A stretch of 64,000 bases of DNA, taken from Acanthacorydalis orientalis. Taxonomy: Eukaryota > Arthropoda > Insecta > Megaloptera > Corydalidae. Numbering within the stretch: position 1 is the stretch's first letter; every line of letters starts with the position of its first letter. The notes beneath the pieces are model-generated. The model saw only the letters and a program-made list of their open reading frames with translations, was not told where the DNA came from and did not search any database. Shown piece by piece: positions 13,540 to 25,479 of the stretch. Position numbers and translations under genes: made by a program. The stretch is from the NCBI GenBank assembly GCA_034766995.1, contig CM068315.1, positions 40,367,318 to 40,431,317 of the forward strand. The letters are read 5' to 3'.

Positions 13540-15040
13540 TGTTTTGATGATGATGATGGGCATCCCCTTAAAATGTCCATAATTAACAATCAAAAATAAT
13601 ATTTTTTGTAGAGTGTAAAGAAAAATTCATTTGTGAAAATAAATAGCAGCTTATTTTTCATTTTGATTTTCTACTAAATAAGTAATAAGCCAAAATAACT
13701 CTGGAGAATAATCTCTTTGTACATCATATGTTGCAGTGAGTTAAAAATGATGAATGTTTAAAAACATTTCTTATTAATGTAAATTAATTCACAAAATAGT
13801 TTTTGCATTATAACTAAATACGCTATGATAAATAAATTTTTCACACCTTAATAAATCACCCAAAATGTTTTCTTATAAAAAAATGTTAAATAAATGATTA
13901 TTGATATTTTTTTATTGTTGATAATTCGCATTTCAACGGCATCTTGTCATTTTCAAATCACTGAAATGCAGAAAAATCTCATAGTTCTTTGAATAATCGA
14001 TTCCTTTTTCTACTTTGTACATTTTACTTGAAAAATATTTCGTTATTTATTTCTAAAAACAATCAGTAGATTCACAGTATATATGTTATCTTGTGCATTA
14101 ATTTCGAAAAAAGGCATAACTAGAAAATTTATTTAAGATAATTTGAAATACTCTTTGAAATGGAAGTTAAAAGTACTGGAGATAATTATTTTCCTAATCA
14201 AAACACATTGAATTTGTCAGAAATTCAGGCCCTAATTTCTTTATATACTGATTATCATAATGTTTTAAGCTGAGTTTAAAATATTGAGGGTTACCTAATG
14301 ATCATCTACTTTTGTCGGTTCAAATGTCAATAACGAAAAAGCATTTAAAAAACGAATCTCAAGTTTATGTATTTATATTTCACTACAGTTATCATATAAA
14401 GTATTATTAATTATAATTTGTAATTATTACTTATTATTTCGATAACGATTCCATCTTTCTTAGAGCGCTAACGTACAGAAAAACTCTTTTTCTCAGTAAT
14501 TAATGAAAAATCTAATTTTCAGTTTGACTGATTAATTTCTAATTTCATGATATCGTTTTTGTACGTTAAAAGTTTTTTTCTATGTCTTAATATTATGAAA
14601 AGGATGGTGTTATTTCGCCATCGAAAAACTCATAAGCAAGTAGTAACTATGGTCAATAATCTCAATACAGTTTTGACATTGTGGCTAAATTCATTTTAAC
14701 AAGTTATTTACAACTAATTTATATTTTCACGTCATAAATTACTAAAAAATTCTAATCAGCAATGTTCATTACATGATTATTATTCATTTCTGATTTTTGC
14801 ATATACACATTTAGATAGCGATGCTATCTTCTCAGAGCGCCAAGGTACAGAAAATTTTATTAATAATTATATACTGAATATTTTTGATAAGAAACATTTT
14901 TTGATGATTTCTGAGACAAGCAAATAAACCAGTTATAAAAAATAAATATAGCCATTTATAGAATACTTGTCATATCAGAAAAGTTGTAGTTTGTAGACTG
15001 AGTGAGAAATTCATTTCTGAAACGTAGTACTGTGATATAC
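13540..15040. mobile_element. Cluster of F1 fragments
   Basis: Arms occur in this order: right (13540-13655, AAAATTCATTTGTGAAAATA), left (13795-13985, CATTTCAACGGCATCTTGTC), right-like (14600-14680, CGCCATCGAAAAACTCATAA), left (14690-14875, TCTTCTCAGAGCGCCAAGGT) and right (14985-15040, GAGTGAGAAATTCATTTCTG). These look like two or three diverged or overlapping insertions. Confidence 0.5.
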
Positions 15041-15422
15041 AGTAAAGAATAAAAACAATTTGTAATTAAATTATGACTGCTAGCTTAATAGTTAAAATAA
15101 GGTTCAAACATAAAAATATAATAAAACTATATTAAAGAAAAAGTTTACTATGTCACCTTAATTAATTCGCTATTCGCTGTATAATTATTTTTTTAAATCA
15201 CTAGCGTGTATTGGACATCTAACCTTAAATAAAATAAAATTTGCTTTCTACTCCTTCCAAAAGTATACAATAAATAGGGAAAACATTGTAGATTGAGATC
15301 CAAGAATGTTATTTTAATTCTATTTCGATTTTAGCATTGCACATTGTACAAATTTATGAGGTAACAAGTACGTTATGTATGTACGCTTGTTTCTCGGGCT
15401 ATAAAGCCTTCACTGAACTTAA

Positions 15423-15840
15423 TGACGTACGATTTTAGAACCTCTATACATTATTTGTTAGCATTTTAACGACGGTAAAGGTCTCATTGAATATAACCTA
15501 TCATGCATTTAAGGTATGTGTGTGTGTGTGTCTGTATGTAAGTACATCATACACATTTATATATGTACGTATGTGGCTAAGTACAATTTAACGTATGCTG
15601 ATGCTTCTAGACCTTATGACCTCACTGGATAACTGGCCGACTGGCCCCACTGCAACTGACCGCACGATGTTCATCTTCTCTTTATGCCATTCTCTATATG
15701 AAACGGCTATCATTTTTTCCCTACCTTAGAGCTGTACACTTGGGCGTATATATAGCTTCGAGACTTGTTTAGTCATTAAAGAGATTTGTATTCAGATGCA
15801 GTTCCTTTTATTGAATGTTATTAATCCAACGCGGAATACA
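15423..15840 (+). mobile_element. Solo LTR of an LTR retrotransposon
   Basis: This 418-base segment begins TG (TGACGTACG) and ends CA (GCGGAATACA). It is flanked on both sides by the 5-base direct repeat CTTAA (15418-15422 and 15841-15845), the size of duplication made by Ty3/gypsy, copia and BEL integrases. Inside is a core-promoter-like arrangement: TATATATAG at 15747-15755, then an initiator-like TTTAGTCATT about 25 bases on, then ATTAAA at 15775-15780. It is much less AT-rich than its flanks in its 3' half. No internal retroelement genes adjoin it, so it is a recombined solo LTR. The superfamily is not determined. Simple repeats (TG)n lie within it. Confidence 0.7.
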
Positions 15841-15987
15841 CTTAACATTTTAATTTATTGTCAATATTTTCGTCCGTATTCAAAAAGGAGAAATACGATT
15901 ATTGATGATGCGAGAGACGTTTAATAAATATAATGTCATTAAGTATCAAAAGACTGTATATTTTAATATGAACATAAAAAACATACA

Positions 15988-16033
15988 CGCACGCACGCAC
16001 ACACACACACACACATTATATATATATATATAT
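15988..16033. repeat. (CA)n-(TA)n microsatellite
   Basis: A GCACGCAC and CA run followed by TA. Confidence 0.9.
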
Positions 16034-17149
16034 TTATGGTCTCATGTATGCGTTTTGTGTGTACACTTATTTCATGCGAAATCAATTTATATACATTTAT
16101 TTAATGCTCATATTATTTTACTATTTATTAAAATAAAGAAATAAAATTTAATGTATCCACTAAGAGATAGGATTCGATTTACAATCAATAAAGTAACGAA
16201 AATAAAAATATCACAATGCACAGATAACTTTTTTATTTTCTGTATTAAATGATTGAATTGCGGATATAAAAGTAAAGATTTTGTCAAAAGATTTTTGTAT
16301 TTCAACCGATTATTCACGCTTGTTTAATGTGTTGATTTCTAAATACGTACGTTTTTGAAATGAAAATAAAATGTTGCTGGCATATGGAATAAATAATCGT
16401 TTAAAATGTGTTTGTTTTTTTTGTAATTTATTCAATAGAATTATTTGAAAGGTCGTGATGTCTTCGAAATATTTTTTTCATATTATTCGTCTCGTAAATT
16501 TGTTTTATGTTCGTTGAATATAATAGGTTTTGATTAAATACATTCTGTTTTAATATTTTTACTAACATACAGATGTTTGAACGAATTTGAATTGGTATAA
16601 AATTATTTAACACAACTACCCAATTACCTACCCAGATAAAAAGTAATTAAGAATGAGACAATTTTCATTTTTCTTTCAATAGAATTACAATTAAAATTAT
16701 ATATTTTCCTTTTTAACATAAAATCCATATACACGAATAATCAATGAACTCCTGTCAAGATTTCTTAATCAAGATCATTTTTCCACAAATCTAAGTTTAA
16801 ATTTGCATGTTTTTTAAAAGACAGCATATGCAACCTTAGAGAAGATTTCAAGTGTTTCAGTCGATTTCTTGAGTATGTATAACAACTTTCTTTCTATCCA
16901 TTTATACCAACTTTTTAGGAAAAGATAGATATACAATTCCAGTTCTATAATAATTGGAATAAATCTTGCTACGACTAATCTATAATTTCCTATAACCTTA
17001 GATGATACAAAATGAGATTTTTAATTTTATTTTCTCAACAGCGTCTTCGAATTAAGACACCGGACAGTTTAACCAAATAGTTTAATCTTAAATAGCAATT
17101 GCAATTTCTTAATTGCATTTAACATCAAGACATATATGTCTGTTTGTCT

Positions 17150-17430
17150 CCGATAGCTACGAAACTTTTAAACCTTATATGTTATTCGTTGTCCTGATGA
17201 TCTTAGTGGAAAAAGAGACAAACTTATGATCCAAAAGGACTACCATTCGAATCGTATAAATGTATGTTCTCGACTACTCATTTAGATGTATGTATACTTG
17301 AAAATAGTATACATACCGAAACTAGAAGTGGATAACAGACACTTAGATGATCAAAAAAGATGATCATCATCAGGAAAACGCATCAACGGGAGCACAAGTA
17401 TAATAACTACCAAGTTTCTAGCGCAGTTTC
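17150..17430. mobile_element. Family F2 inverted-repeat element, fullest copy
   Basis: The outer ends are inverted (GCTACGAAACTT on the left; the complement of AAGTTTCTAGC on the right). The inner arms are inverted too (CCTGATGATCTTAGTGG against ATGATCATCATCAGG). The centre contains TGTATACTTGAAAATAGTAT. About 280 bases, non-coding. No target duplication fixed. Confidence 0.5.
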
Positions 17431-17914
17431 AAAACCAAGAACATCTAATTCTTATACGTTATCTCATTCTTTTTATTTTTAAACAACTATTATTTAAAAA
17501 CTATCTTTAAGATAAGAATCTATAAAAATATAAGATTCAATTTATTTAATTGGTAATGAAAAAAATTTTTCAGTACAATTAATTTATCCATCACGAGCTA
17601 ATCGATTTTATTTAGTAATTGGAATCTTTATCACGACCTATTTCACAACTCTTTCATCTTGGCCCACCCCTAACACTGTCTGAACTATGAACACCAAATC
17701 TACCGTTAAATCCTCATTAAATCCCCCATAATATGTTGCAACATCCGCCATATTATAATACGATGACGTATCAACAGCAAAAATAAAAACAATCTATAAA
17801 TCGGGCATATTTCAATGCAGAAACTGTCATTTTGATTGTAAGTTTGTTGAAATAAAATCTTCTGTAGAATATTTGAAAAAAAAAGTTACCACAAATATCA
17901 CTGTAGTAAATTCA

Positions 17915-18160
17915 CAAAAAATAATTTTCACTCCCTACAAACCACATACTTTTTTCTAACCAAATGAATCAATAATTGATTATTAACCATTTTTATACAC
18001 ATTTATATAGCTATACCAATATTTCAGAATGCTTGAACATAGAAAAAATTACATAAACAGCAATCACAGTTATTGAATATTTTTTATTAGAAAAAATATT
18101 GTAATCTGAAAAATTTGTGTGTGAAAATAAAGTAAGCCTCAGTGCACAAATCTATACACT
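17915..18160. mobile_element. F1 element, degenerate
   Basis: The left arm has CACTCCCTACAAACCACATA, TCAATAATTGATTATTAACC and TTTCAGAATGCTTGAACATA. The right remnant has TGTGAAAATAAAGTAAGCCT. Confidence 0.5.
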
Positions 18161-18810
18161 GAAAAATTTCTCTGCTGGAAGATAAAATCACAATAAGAAT
18201 TCAGTTGAAAAAAAATATTCATTTTTAAATATGACCCTTAAAGTTGATACACTAAACATACATTAAAAATACAGTTCACTGTTCTCGAAAACATGTACAA
18301 AAAAAAGACCAATTGTCACATTATCTGCAACATGTCACCGCACTCATAAACTTTTTATTATTCATATCTGATCTACGATTAAATTTCTTATTCATGACAT
18401 CAGAGAAACATATATATACACGCATTTATGAACGGTAAATTTATGATTACAAAAAAAAAATCGAACATAATTCAAACATCCGAGTCATGTTTCATGCGAA
18501 TCCCAATAAATTAGCAATATTCCTCTGACCATTTTCACTGACGATTATTATTACAACGAAAACAAAACAAAAAAAAAGAGGAAATCGTTCCTGTCGTACA
18601 TAATTAATAGTGCAGTCGTCTATTCGAAAACATGTATACTGTAAACATAACTTCGACCGAAACATTTTCAACTATTCGATGAATCTTTATTTACACTTGT
18701 TTTTTCTTTTCGGTTCGGCAGACACACGAACCGGTAAAGAACCGGGTGTCTTCATTGCTGTCTTCTTATCTTCTTTTACCGTCCATTATGAACAAGACAG
18801 TTGACTATAC

Positions 18811-18818
18811 ACATACAA

Positions 18819-18852
<34 letters not shown>

Positions 18853-18862
18853 GTGTATACAT
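18811..18862. repeat. (AT)n-(GT)n microsatellite
   Basis: Alternating AT followed by a GT run. Confidence 0.92.
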
Positions 18863-20545
18863 ATGTAAAGAGAACTTTCTTGTTGATTTAGTGTGCTTGA
18901 ATACGCCTGCAACTGTAGTCGAACCGGTAACTAACAAAGCTGAAAGGAAAGTTCACGATGATAGTTTCGATGATGCACTCGCACGTTACATGAATTGCAC
19001 ATTTATACAATATTTATTTGCTTCCGGATTTAGGTTATGTTTGCAGTCGACCTCCACTGTCAATAATTTATTTCTTCTATTGTTGAATCGATACTATTCG
19101 GCACATTAACTGCACTCAGATCAATAAGAAAGAGATTCAAATATTCGTCGTATAAAAAATACATTACAATGTGTTTACAGAGTTGGAACATTCATAAAAC
19201 GGCACATCTTATTGATAAATTGACCATGACATTTCGCAATGGTGATAAGTTCTTATCGAAAACGCACCACCCACTTAACAAATGCAGTATTAAAAACACG
19301 ACGCATCATTCACGCCCCCTATTCAGTTATAAAGAGGTCGCACAAACAGTTCTCATATTTTTTTCATAGTACGTCATGAAGGCGTCATATCAAATTATTT
19401 TTTTAGATATAGTTGTGTTGTACTTTCTTTTACATTACGCTCCAATACATATAAATAAATAAAACGATCCATTTTTGCATCAATGACATGTAATTTTCCA
19501 ATCCTTTCATCTAACATATCATTCGATATAATTATTACACTTCTATATTGCATAGAGTTTTTTAAAATATTTTTTTCATTTAAATCTTGTATAGAAATGC
19601 TTTTTCCTTACATTGGCTCTCTGTGGATGAATGGCATCATTATCCCTTGTCTGTGTCTTTCTTTCAGAATAATAGAATCACTATCGAAATACCCATAATA
19701 AACTATCAAAAATGATAATTAAACAATTATTAAACATTTTCGTCTATAATATTGAGAAGCATCAAGATACCATAACTTTATTTAAGAGCCGAAATGATTT
19801 AAAAACTGAAATCGATCGAATCAAAATTTATTAACATTAAATTTTAAAAAGTCAGCTGAAAAAAAATTAGAAGTGTATATTTTTGTGCTTGTTTTTTTGT
19901 TGAATGTGGTAAATATTGAACAACGAACTAATTGTATCATGTCCTCAGTAGTCATTCATATTGTAATTGAACTATGATCAATATATTAATTGTACCACAA
20001 ATCATTTATCAAAATATATTTAATTTAATCATAATTTCTATACAAATATTAATTCTTCCTTTTCAAATCTCAGTAATGCGATAGTCTGTAGATTTAAAAC
20101 TGTCTGCGTCTCTGACCTTCGACGTCAGTTCACCACAATTATAAAAACATAACGTAATATTGTAATAAAGAGGACACATTCTAAAGGATGTGCAGGTAGC
20201 AAACGATGTGATTTTTTGTAATCCGCGTCGATAACGTCGTCGTTTGACTATTGTGCATAAATTCACGGAAACATATATCACAAAAACGTGACAGTGAATA
20301 AGTGCAGCGAAGAGCTGTGCACGATTTATATTTTAATTGTGTAGACTTGAAAGTCCCAGCGATCCGCTAAAAAAAAGTAGGATGGGCAATTCTCGCAAAA
20401 GGAGGCATTTATCAATATTAGTAATGTTAATTTAAATATTTTATTAAGTATCCCGCATAGTAAGAGATTTATGTGCGACTTGTGCTCGGATTCATTAGGA
20501 AAACTGATTATGTATTTAAAATTAAATTTGACTCTTCATGATTGT

Positions 20546-20546
<1 letters not shown>

Positions 20547-20606
<60 letters not shown>

Positions 20607-20652
20607 GTACAAACATACATCCACACATACATATATTTATATATATATATAT
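20547..20652. repeat. (CA)n-(TA)n compound microsatellite
   Basis: A CA run, about 35 bases of TA, a short spacer with ACATACATCCACACATAC, and a second TA run. Confidence 0.93.
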
Positions 20653-20782
20653 ATTAAAACGTTCAGAATGTTGCATTTTTTGTATGAAAGATTTATCAAT
20701 TTAGTGTTAAAAATCCATTAAATTTTAAAATTCATTACATTTTCAAATAAACATGTTTTAGTATCAATTTATTAATAAATTA

Positions 20783-21173
20783 TTAAAATCATTTTTCACA
20801 AGTGGATTTCTTTTTACCTCACAAAAAAGTTTTCTGCTCAAAAATGATCAATAAATGAGTATTGATAATTTTTGATTGTTGCTGATGCTCATTTCGATAT
20901 TGGTCCCATCTTCCTTAATGTGCCAAGGGGCAGAAAATCTTACGGTCGGCGAGAGACCGTAAATTATGGGAAACTAAGAAAAGTAGTTTATTTCAAAGGA
21001 TAACAGTAAATCTATAAATTCAGCTTTAAGAGGATGTATAGTCTGTATCTTGGCACTCTGGAGATTATATCATCGCCATCGAAATGCGAATAAGCAATAA
21101 TCAAAAATGATCATTCATCAGATTTTTTTTGTGGGATAAAAAAAATCATTTGTAAAGCGAATTTAACCACAGT
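20783..21173. mobile_element. F1 element, best-preserved full copy
   Basis: The left arm (about 20783-20945) reads through CTCAAAAATGATCAATAAAT, TTTTTGATTGTTGCTGATGC, TCATTTCGATATTGGTCCCA and GTGCCAAGGGGCAGAAA. The right arm (about 21045-21173) is its inverted complement: TGTATCTTGGCACTCTGGAG, CGCCATCGAAATGCGAATAA, GCAATAATCAAAAATGATCA, then GCGAATTTAACCACAGT. The arms are about 130-150 bases and surround a centre containing a TTACGGTC..GACCGTAA hairpin. It ends about 95 bases before the first KLF coding block. There is no open frame, so it is a MITE-like non-autonomous element. Confidence 0.7.
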
Positions 21174-21267
21174 ATAAAAATTGTAGTGTGAGATAATTTT
21201 TCAACATAAAAATTAATTTGTTATATGAATCTAATAATTAATTTTCTCTTTTTCTCTTTTATTACAG

Positions 21268-21361
21268 AATCCCCTCCATCGATGCTCTGTCGCCGTAATC
21301 TTCCGTCCCCAACGACATTATCCAACACGCTACTTCATTTACAAAGGATAGATACCTCTTT
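21268..21361 (+). CDS. KLF: Probable KLF coding exon upstream of the finger exons
   Basis: A 94-base block sits between a strong acceptor (a long pyrimidine run ending ATTACAG at 21261-21267) and a strong donor (GTAAGT at 21362). Only one frame is open. It encodes about 30 residues, Ser/Pro/Thr-rich and then Leu-rich (from SPPSML to LLHLQRIDTS), and its trailing two bases fit the first base of the next exon. Its base composition is higher in G+C than its flanks. The sequence has no recognised domain and would be part of the variable region N-terminal to the fingers. An ATG occurs at codon 5 (21282), but KLF3/8/12 proteins are much longer, so I do not take it as the start. The call rests on splice sites and phase; it could be an alternative exon. 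Confidence 0.65.
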
Positions 21362-22375
21362 GTAAGTACATTGTATTTATTCACAGTTAAATAAAACCAT
21401 TAGCACTATGACAAACTTGGCGCCAATGCTCGTATGTGCGACATAGTTTGTTTAATTACTCTTATTTAAATTATGTCGAAGCCTTTACCTATTTAAACGT
21501 GTTTGACACTGAACTATGAACCTTATTATATAATCAGAGTACGGTATTGTTTATAAATTAACTAACCTAAATCGAATAAAACCGAAGGTTGTTATGTGTT
21601 ACATTTATAAATAAAACAATCCTAACGTTTAAATATAGTTTTATAAAAATTTCAACACAATCATCTGTTTGTTAAGTCATTGCGTAAATATTTTAACGCT
21701 CCTTGACTTTTAAGACGAGCTAAATTCTCCCATGTTATATTCTAAGTACCGTCTGCATTTTATTGAAGTAAAATATTCAACTTTTGTATTAATTGTTCGT
21801 TTATATTTTCATCTGTTTATTTGACTGTCGTTTAATTTTTTTTTAAACTATTTAGGGCTATATAAATGATTAATTGAGCGCAAGCAAATACGAGGCTTAG
21901 CAATTTAACTCTCAGATTGGCACATTGAAAAGAAACATAATTTAAGTAACATGAAAAGTGTTTAATATTTATCTAAAGTAATCTTCATTTACTTTAATAC
22001 ACTTACTGCAACTTTTTAAATGTTTTAAAAACAGTATGCAAAAACGTCCGAAGAAACGAGTTCGGTTACATTTTTTTACAATATTTTTTACGTCCTGAAA
22101 TCGTTTTCCTTTTAGAACAGTTTTTCACTTTAAAAAAGAGAAAAAAACGGGTGTGTGTGCTCATGTACACACGACGAAGTGAAACACCCTCTCCGTCCGT
22201 ATTCCTCAGCGCAGTATCCCTGCGCGCACTCTATCCTCTCTCTCACACACTTATGCAGTCATATTTGCTCCATCTCTCTCGTTCGCGGCTATATTCATGG
22301 CAACGTTTTTCATCACACGCCGTATGATTTTACTCCTCGCTAACGCGCCCATAAAAGTTTCACTTCAAAAGTATG

Positions 22376-22600
22376 CTGGTGCCATATCAGGTGAATTGAG
22401 TGGGTGATTGATCTCAACAACGCCATGTTTCATGATAAATGACTTCACTTCTTCATCAGTACAGAATGGACTAGTGCGTTGTGATGCAACAACTACACTA
22501 GATCTAGAAATAGAACTGCATCTAGAATAAGAGATTTTTACTCCTCAACGCTTTGATCGCCCCGTCATCCAGATGTGGGCGACGCTTTTCTTCAACAAAT
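22376..22600 (-). pseudogene. Mariner-type transposase relic, catalytic-core fragment
   Basis: Read on the minus strand across at least one frameshift, the segment gives RRPHL, then HHNALVHS (compare the family's HDNAP.H), then KHGVVEINHPLNSPDMAPAY, a close match to the HPPYSPDLAPxDF signature before the third catalytic residue of Tc1/mariner transposases. Stops and frameshifts make it dead. No terminal repeats were found nearby. It lies antisense in KLF intron 1. Confidence 0.6.
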
Positions 22601-23179
22601 TATGCAGGCTCTTACAAATAATTTACAACGGTTTTCATCTGCAACACAAATATTTAATAGTAATAATATATAAGTATATGTACATATAGATAAAAATATT
22701 TTTTTTAACAAAAATGTATAATATTATGTACGATATTCGCTGTAAACAATTCAAACAAAGTTGCGGTGTTTTTGAACAACTAGGACAATATGTTCCTTTC
22801 TTTTTTACATTTTTCCTAGCTTCTTGTCGTTCCAAAGTTTGTCCGCTTTTCTGCTAATAGAGGACGCACAATCTTCTGATTGTTTTGTCTTGCGGATTTT
22901 TTCTATTTTTTAAATTGTGAGTCGTTTATCCTTTATCCCTTTACATATTGTTGAACCTAATATTTTGAGGATATAACCATTCCTTAACAATGAAAATGAG
23001 AAAAGAAATCGTTTTTAAATCCATTCAAATTATGCTTAAAAAACAAAAGAATAAATTATAAGCACATATATTGCTAGTGCGTCACGCTACGGTGCAACAT
23101 GATTTTGGACCCGCAGGAAACACACCATCTACAGTGGCAATCAAAGTGTTAAATGCCTTTTTACTTTTGATTTTCCCTC

Positions 23180-23180
<1 letters not shown>

Positions 23181-23217
<37 letters not shown>

Positions 23218-23233
23218 TATATATATATAATAT

Positions 23234-23282
<49 letters not shown>
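23181..23282. repeat. Interrupted (AT)n array in intron 1
   Basis: About 100 bases of AT with repeated phase slips (AATA), ending about 67 bases before the KLF exon at 23350. Confidence 0.95.
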
Positions 23283-23284
<2 letters not shown>

Positions 23285-23349
23285 CTACAATGAAATATGA
23301 CATGACCAGAAACACAAATAATAAAAAATCAAATATTCCTTACTTTCAG

Positions 23350-23627
23350 AGTGTTCCATAAACGACCGACGCCATCGTTGCCACCAACATCACCTTTGAG
23401 CAGCGACCCACCGCCGTCGATGCCGCCGATTCCGTCGGCGTCGGGCGCCGCGGCGCGGCACATCGACGCCTCAGCGTCTGGCGGCACAGAAGACGCGACA
23501 ACATTCATGGCCGCTGCTCTAGTTGATCCCTTGCGCAGGCGCAAGGTACATAGGTGCGACGTGGATGGTTGCCACAAAGTCTACACGAAGAGTTCGCATC
23601 TGAAAGCACATAAAAGAACGCACACAG
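23350..23627 (+). CDS. KLF: KLF exon: Pro/Ser- and Ala-rich linker plus zinc finger 1
   Basis: This 278-base exon follows acceptor TTTCAG (ending 23349) and precedes donor GTAATT (23628). It encodes residues 31-124 of the partial protein: a Pro/Ser-rich stretch (about 37-60), an Ala/Gly/Ser-rich stretch (61-76), a basic cluster PLRRRK (91-96), and finger 1 with zinc ligands Cys100, Cys105, His118 and His122. The helix KSSHLKAH is the standard KLF finger 1 recognition region. The exon breaks after the first base of the Gly codon in the HTGEKP linker (phase 1). The Pro/Ser half is strikingly GC- and CpG-rich inside AT-rich introns, including GCGTCGGGCGCCGCGGCG-type sequence. An (AT)n tract begins about 50 bases after the donor. 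Confidence 0.9.
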
Positions 23628-23679
23628 GTAATTTTTACTCCTAACGCTTTGTTCAATCTTTGGTTTTATGAACTTTTGA

Positions 23680-23680
<1 letters not shown>

Positions 23681-23747
<67 letters not shown>

Positions 23748-23750
23748 TTG
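23681..23750. repeat. (AT)n-(GT)n microsatellite just inside intron 2
   Basis: TA for about 50 bases, then (TG)7. It starts about 53 bases after the finger 1 donor site. Another (TA)n tract is at 23857-23898. Confidence 0.95.
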
Positions 23751-23853
23751 TGTATGCATGTGACCATACATATCCATTAAATAAAATATCTTCTTCATTA
23801 TAGAAAATATCTTTAACTTTTTGAAGGCAATGCGTGTATTTAATCGCCTTTCA

Positions 23854-23902
<49 letters not shown>

Positions 23903-25479
23903 TATTTCGTCAATTACATATTTATTACTGCACTGAGAAATTTTTATAATCTTTGAAGAATAAAAATATAAGTTCAAAAATTTATAAGATTTAATATATT
24001 AATATTTAGTTTCATTCTTTCACAGTTGCTACCCTCAAAAAATGTAACATTTGCATGTGGGTATTAAAAAAATAATTTAATAAAAATAATAAACTTTTTA
24101 TGAAACGTGCTGATTTTTTTAAATCCAAAAATTAAAACTAACTAATATCCGTTATATTAATAAATAAAATTTTGTACGTCTGGAACTCGCAAAATTGAGA
24201 ATTTTCTAAATTCGAGAAAAAATACATCCGTGTTTGAATTAAAAATAAATAAATAAGATTTTTTTCATGATCGTGTGAATATTCTGGCATTTCAATGAGA
24301 TTTATGACAATACTTTTTTGAAAATCTTAAAATCAAAATAAACTAACTGTTATTATAATTTATGCTACGTCAACAAGCATAATTTTTTATGCATTCGAGG
24401 CTTTAAAACTTCTAAAATCATAAGTTCTAAAAGGACACAAAAAAACCTAGATAAACTACAGTTATAACACTCTTTTTATTTGTCACAAAATTTAAAAATT
24501 TAAATATAGGCTACATACCATATGAAACAAAAAAATAGTGTAATAGTATTTCTTTTAACATAATGTTCTTGAATTTTTATAAATTAGTATTAAAATACTT
24601 TATTGAGGTACAGAAAATGTTAAGATTAATTAAAAAATACATTTGAATAGAACTTATTGATAAAAAAGTATATAAAAGTTCGCAATCAAATCTTTATTGC
24701 TGTGCTGTATGACAAATGTTTTTTAATTCTTTAATTACTATAATAAACAAGAAACACTGAATCTACAATATATCTTGTATCAGGTTTTATAAATTTTATT
24801 GTAGTTAAGAATAACTCTCAAGAATAATTTGAAAAATGGATAAAAAAGTCATCACTTTTTTCAAATATTTTTACAAATCATTTTTACTTTTCCTAGTAAA
24901 CATTATTTCTATTTAAAATTCATCCACATGCTATCATAAATATTCTCACTCGCCACTTTAATCACGTATACCATTATGTCGTCTTTCACAGATTGCACAA
25001 ACACCTAGATGTCCTATTTTCAAAATATCTACTGTATTTAGACACACAAAATAAATATTTTTTTGTATGAGACTCTATATATTAACATTTTTCAATCATA
25101 AATTACATGCATACTACTGTTACGATAAGAGCTATAAAGTTATAATGACGTCATTACTGGCAGTGCATTTCCATTATTGCAGTTTATTCCTTGAAACGAA
25201 TTGGAAATAACCGTTTTATCAGCAAAAAAAAAACGATAATGTTATGTTTCAATTAAATATTAGTAACGTATATATGACTCTTTTTAATTAATACAAAAAC
25301 GATTGATTCTATAATATTTTTAATGGAAACATTGATGTAATAAATGTCAAAGTGCTTTATTTATAGACATATTTGTTATTTTCAACTTAGATTGCATAAT
25401 TTTTTAAAAAAAGTCGATTAATATTGAAAGAACGTATAATGAAAAAACATAAATATGAAATAAAATGAAATCTCATTCG

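Larger units (their letters stand above)
9623..15417. other. Gene-poor stretch with F1 fragments and microsatellites
   Basis: No supportable exon. A CA-rich segment with an E-box-like ACACGTGCC lies at about 10040-10090. F1 arms occur at about 11655-11730, 13540-13655, 13795-13985, 14600-14875 and 14985-15040. Large (AT)n arrays lie between 12401 and 12919. The remainder is AT-rich unique sequence. Confidence 0.5.
15846..21267. other. Gene-poor stretch upstream of the first KLF coding block
   Basis: No supportable exon. Less AT-rich unique patches lie at about 17620-17790, 18540-19400 and 20060-20420. The last two carry short open frames that I do not recognise and are candidates for regulatory or untranslated sequence. 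F2 (17150-17430) and F1 (17915-18160 and 20783-21173) elements are also present. Confidence 0.45.
21362..23349 (+). other. Intron 1 of the KLF gene
   Basis: About 2.0 kb, GTAAGT to TTTCAG. The first 700 bases are ordinary AT-rich sequence. 22140-22620 is richer in G+C and contains an antisense mariner relic. 23181-23282 is an interrupted (AT)n array close to the acceptor. Confidence 0.65.

Noticed and set aside
18801..19109. 102-codon + strand open frame
   Set aside because: It begins in a microsatellite. The later part has varied residues but no recognised domain, no homologous wording and no splice context. Kept only as a less AT-rich patch.
21282..21284. ATG in the first KLF block as the protein start
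   Set aside because: The frame is open upstream to the splice acceptor, and proteins of this subgroup are much longer, so upstream exons are more likely.
23329..23577. Minus-strand open frame opposite the KLF exon
   Set aside because: It is the antisense shadow of the GC-rich Pro/Ser/Ala coding exon, whose + strand frame has zinc-finger residues and splice sites.
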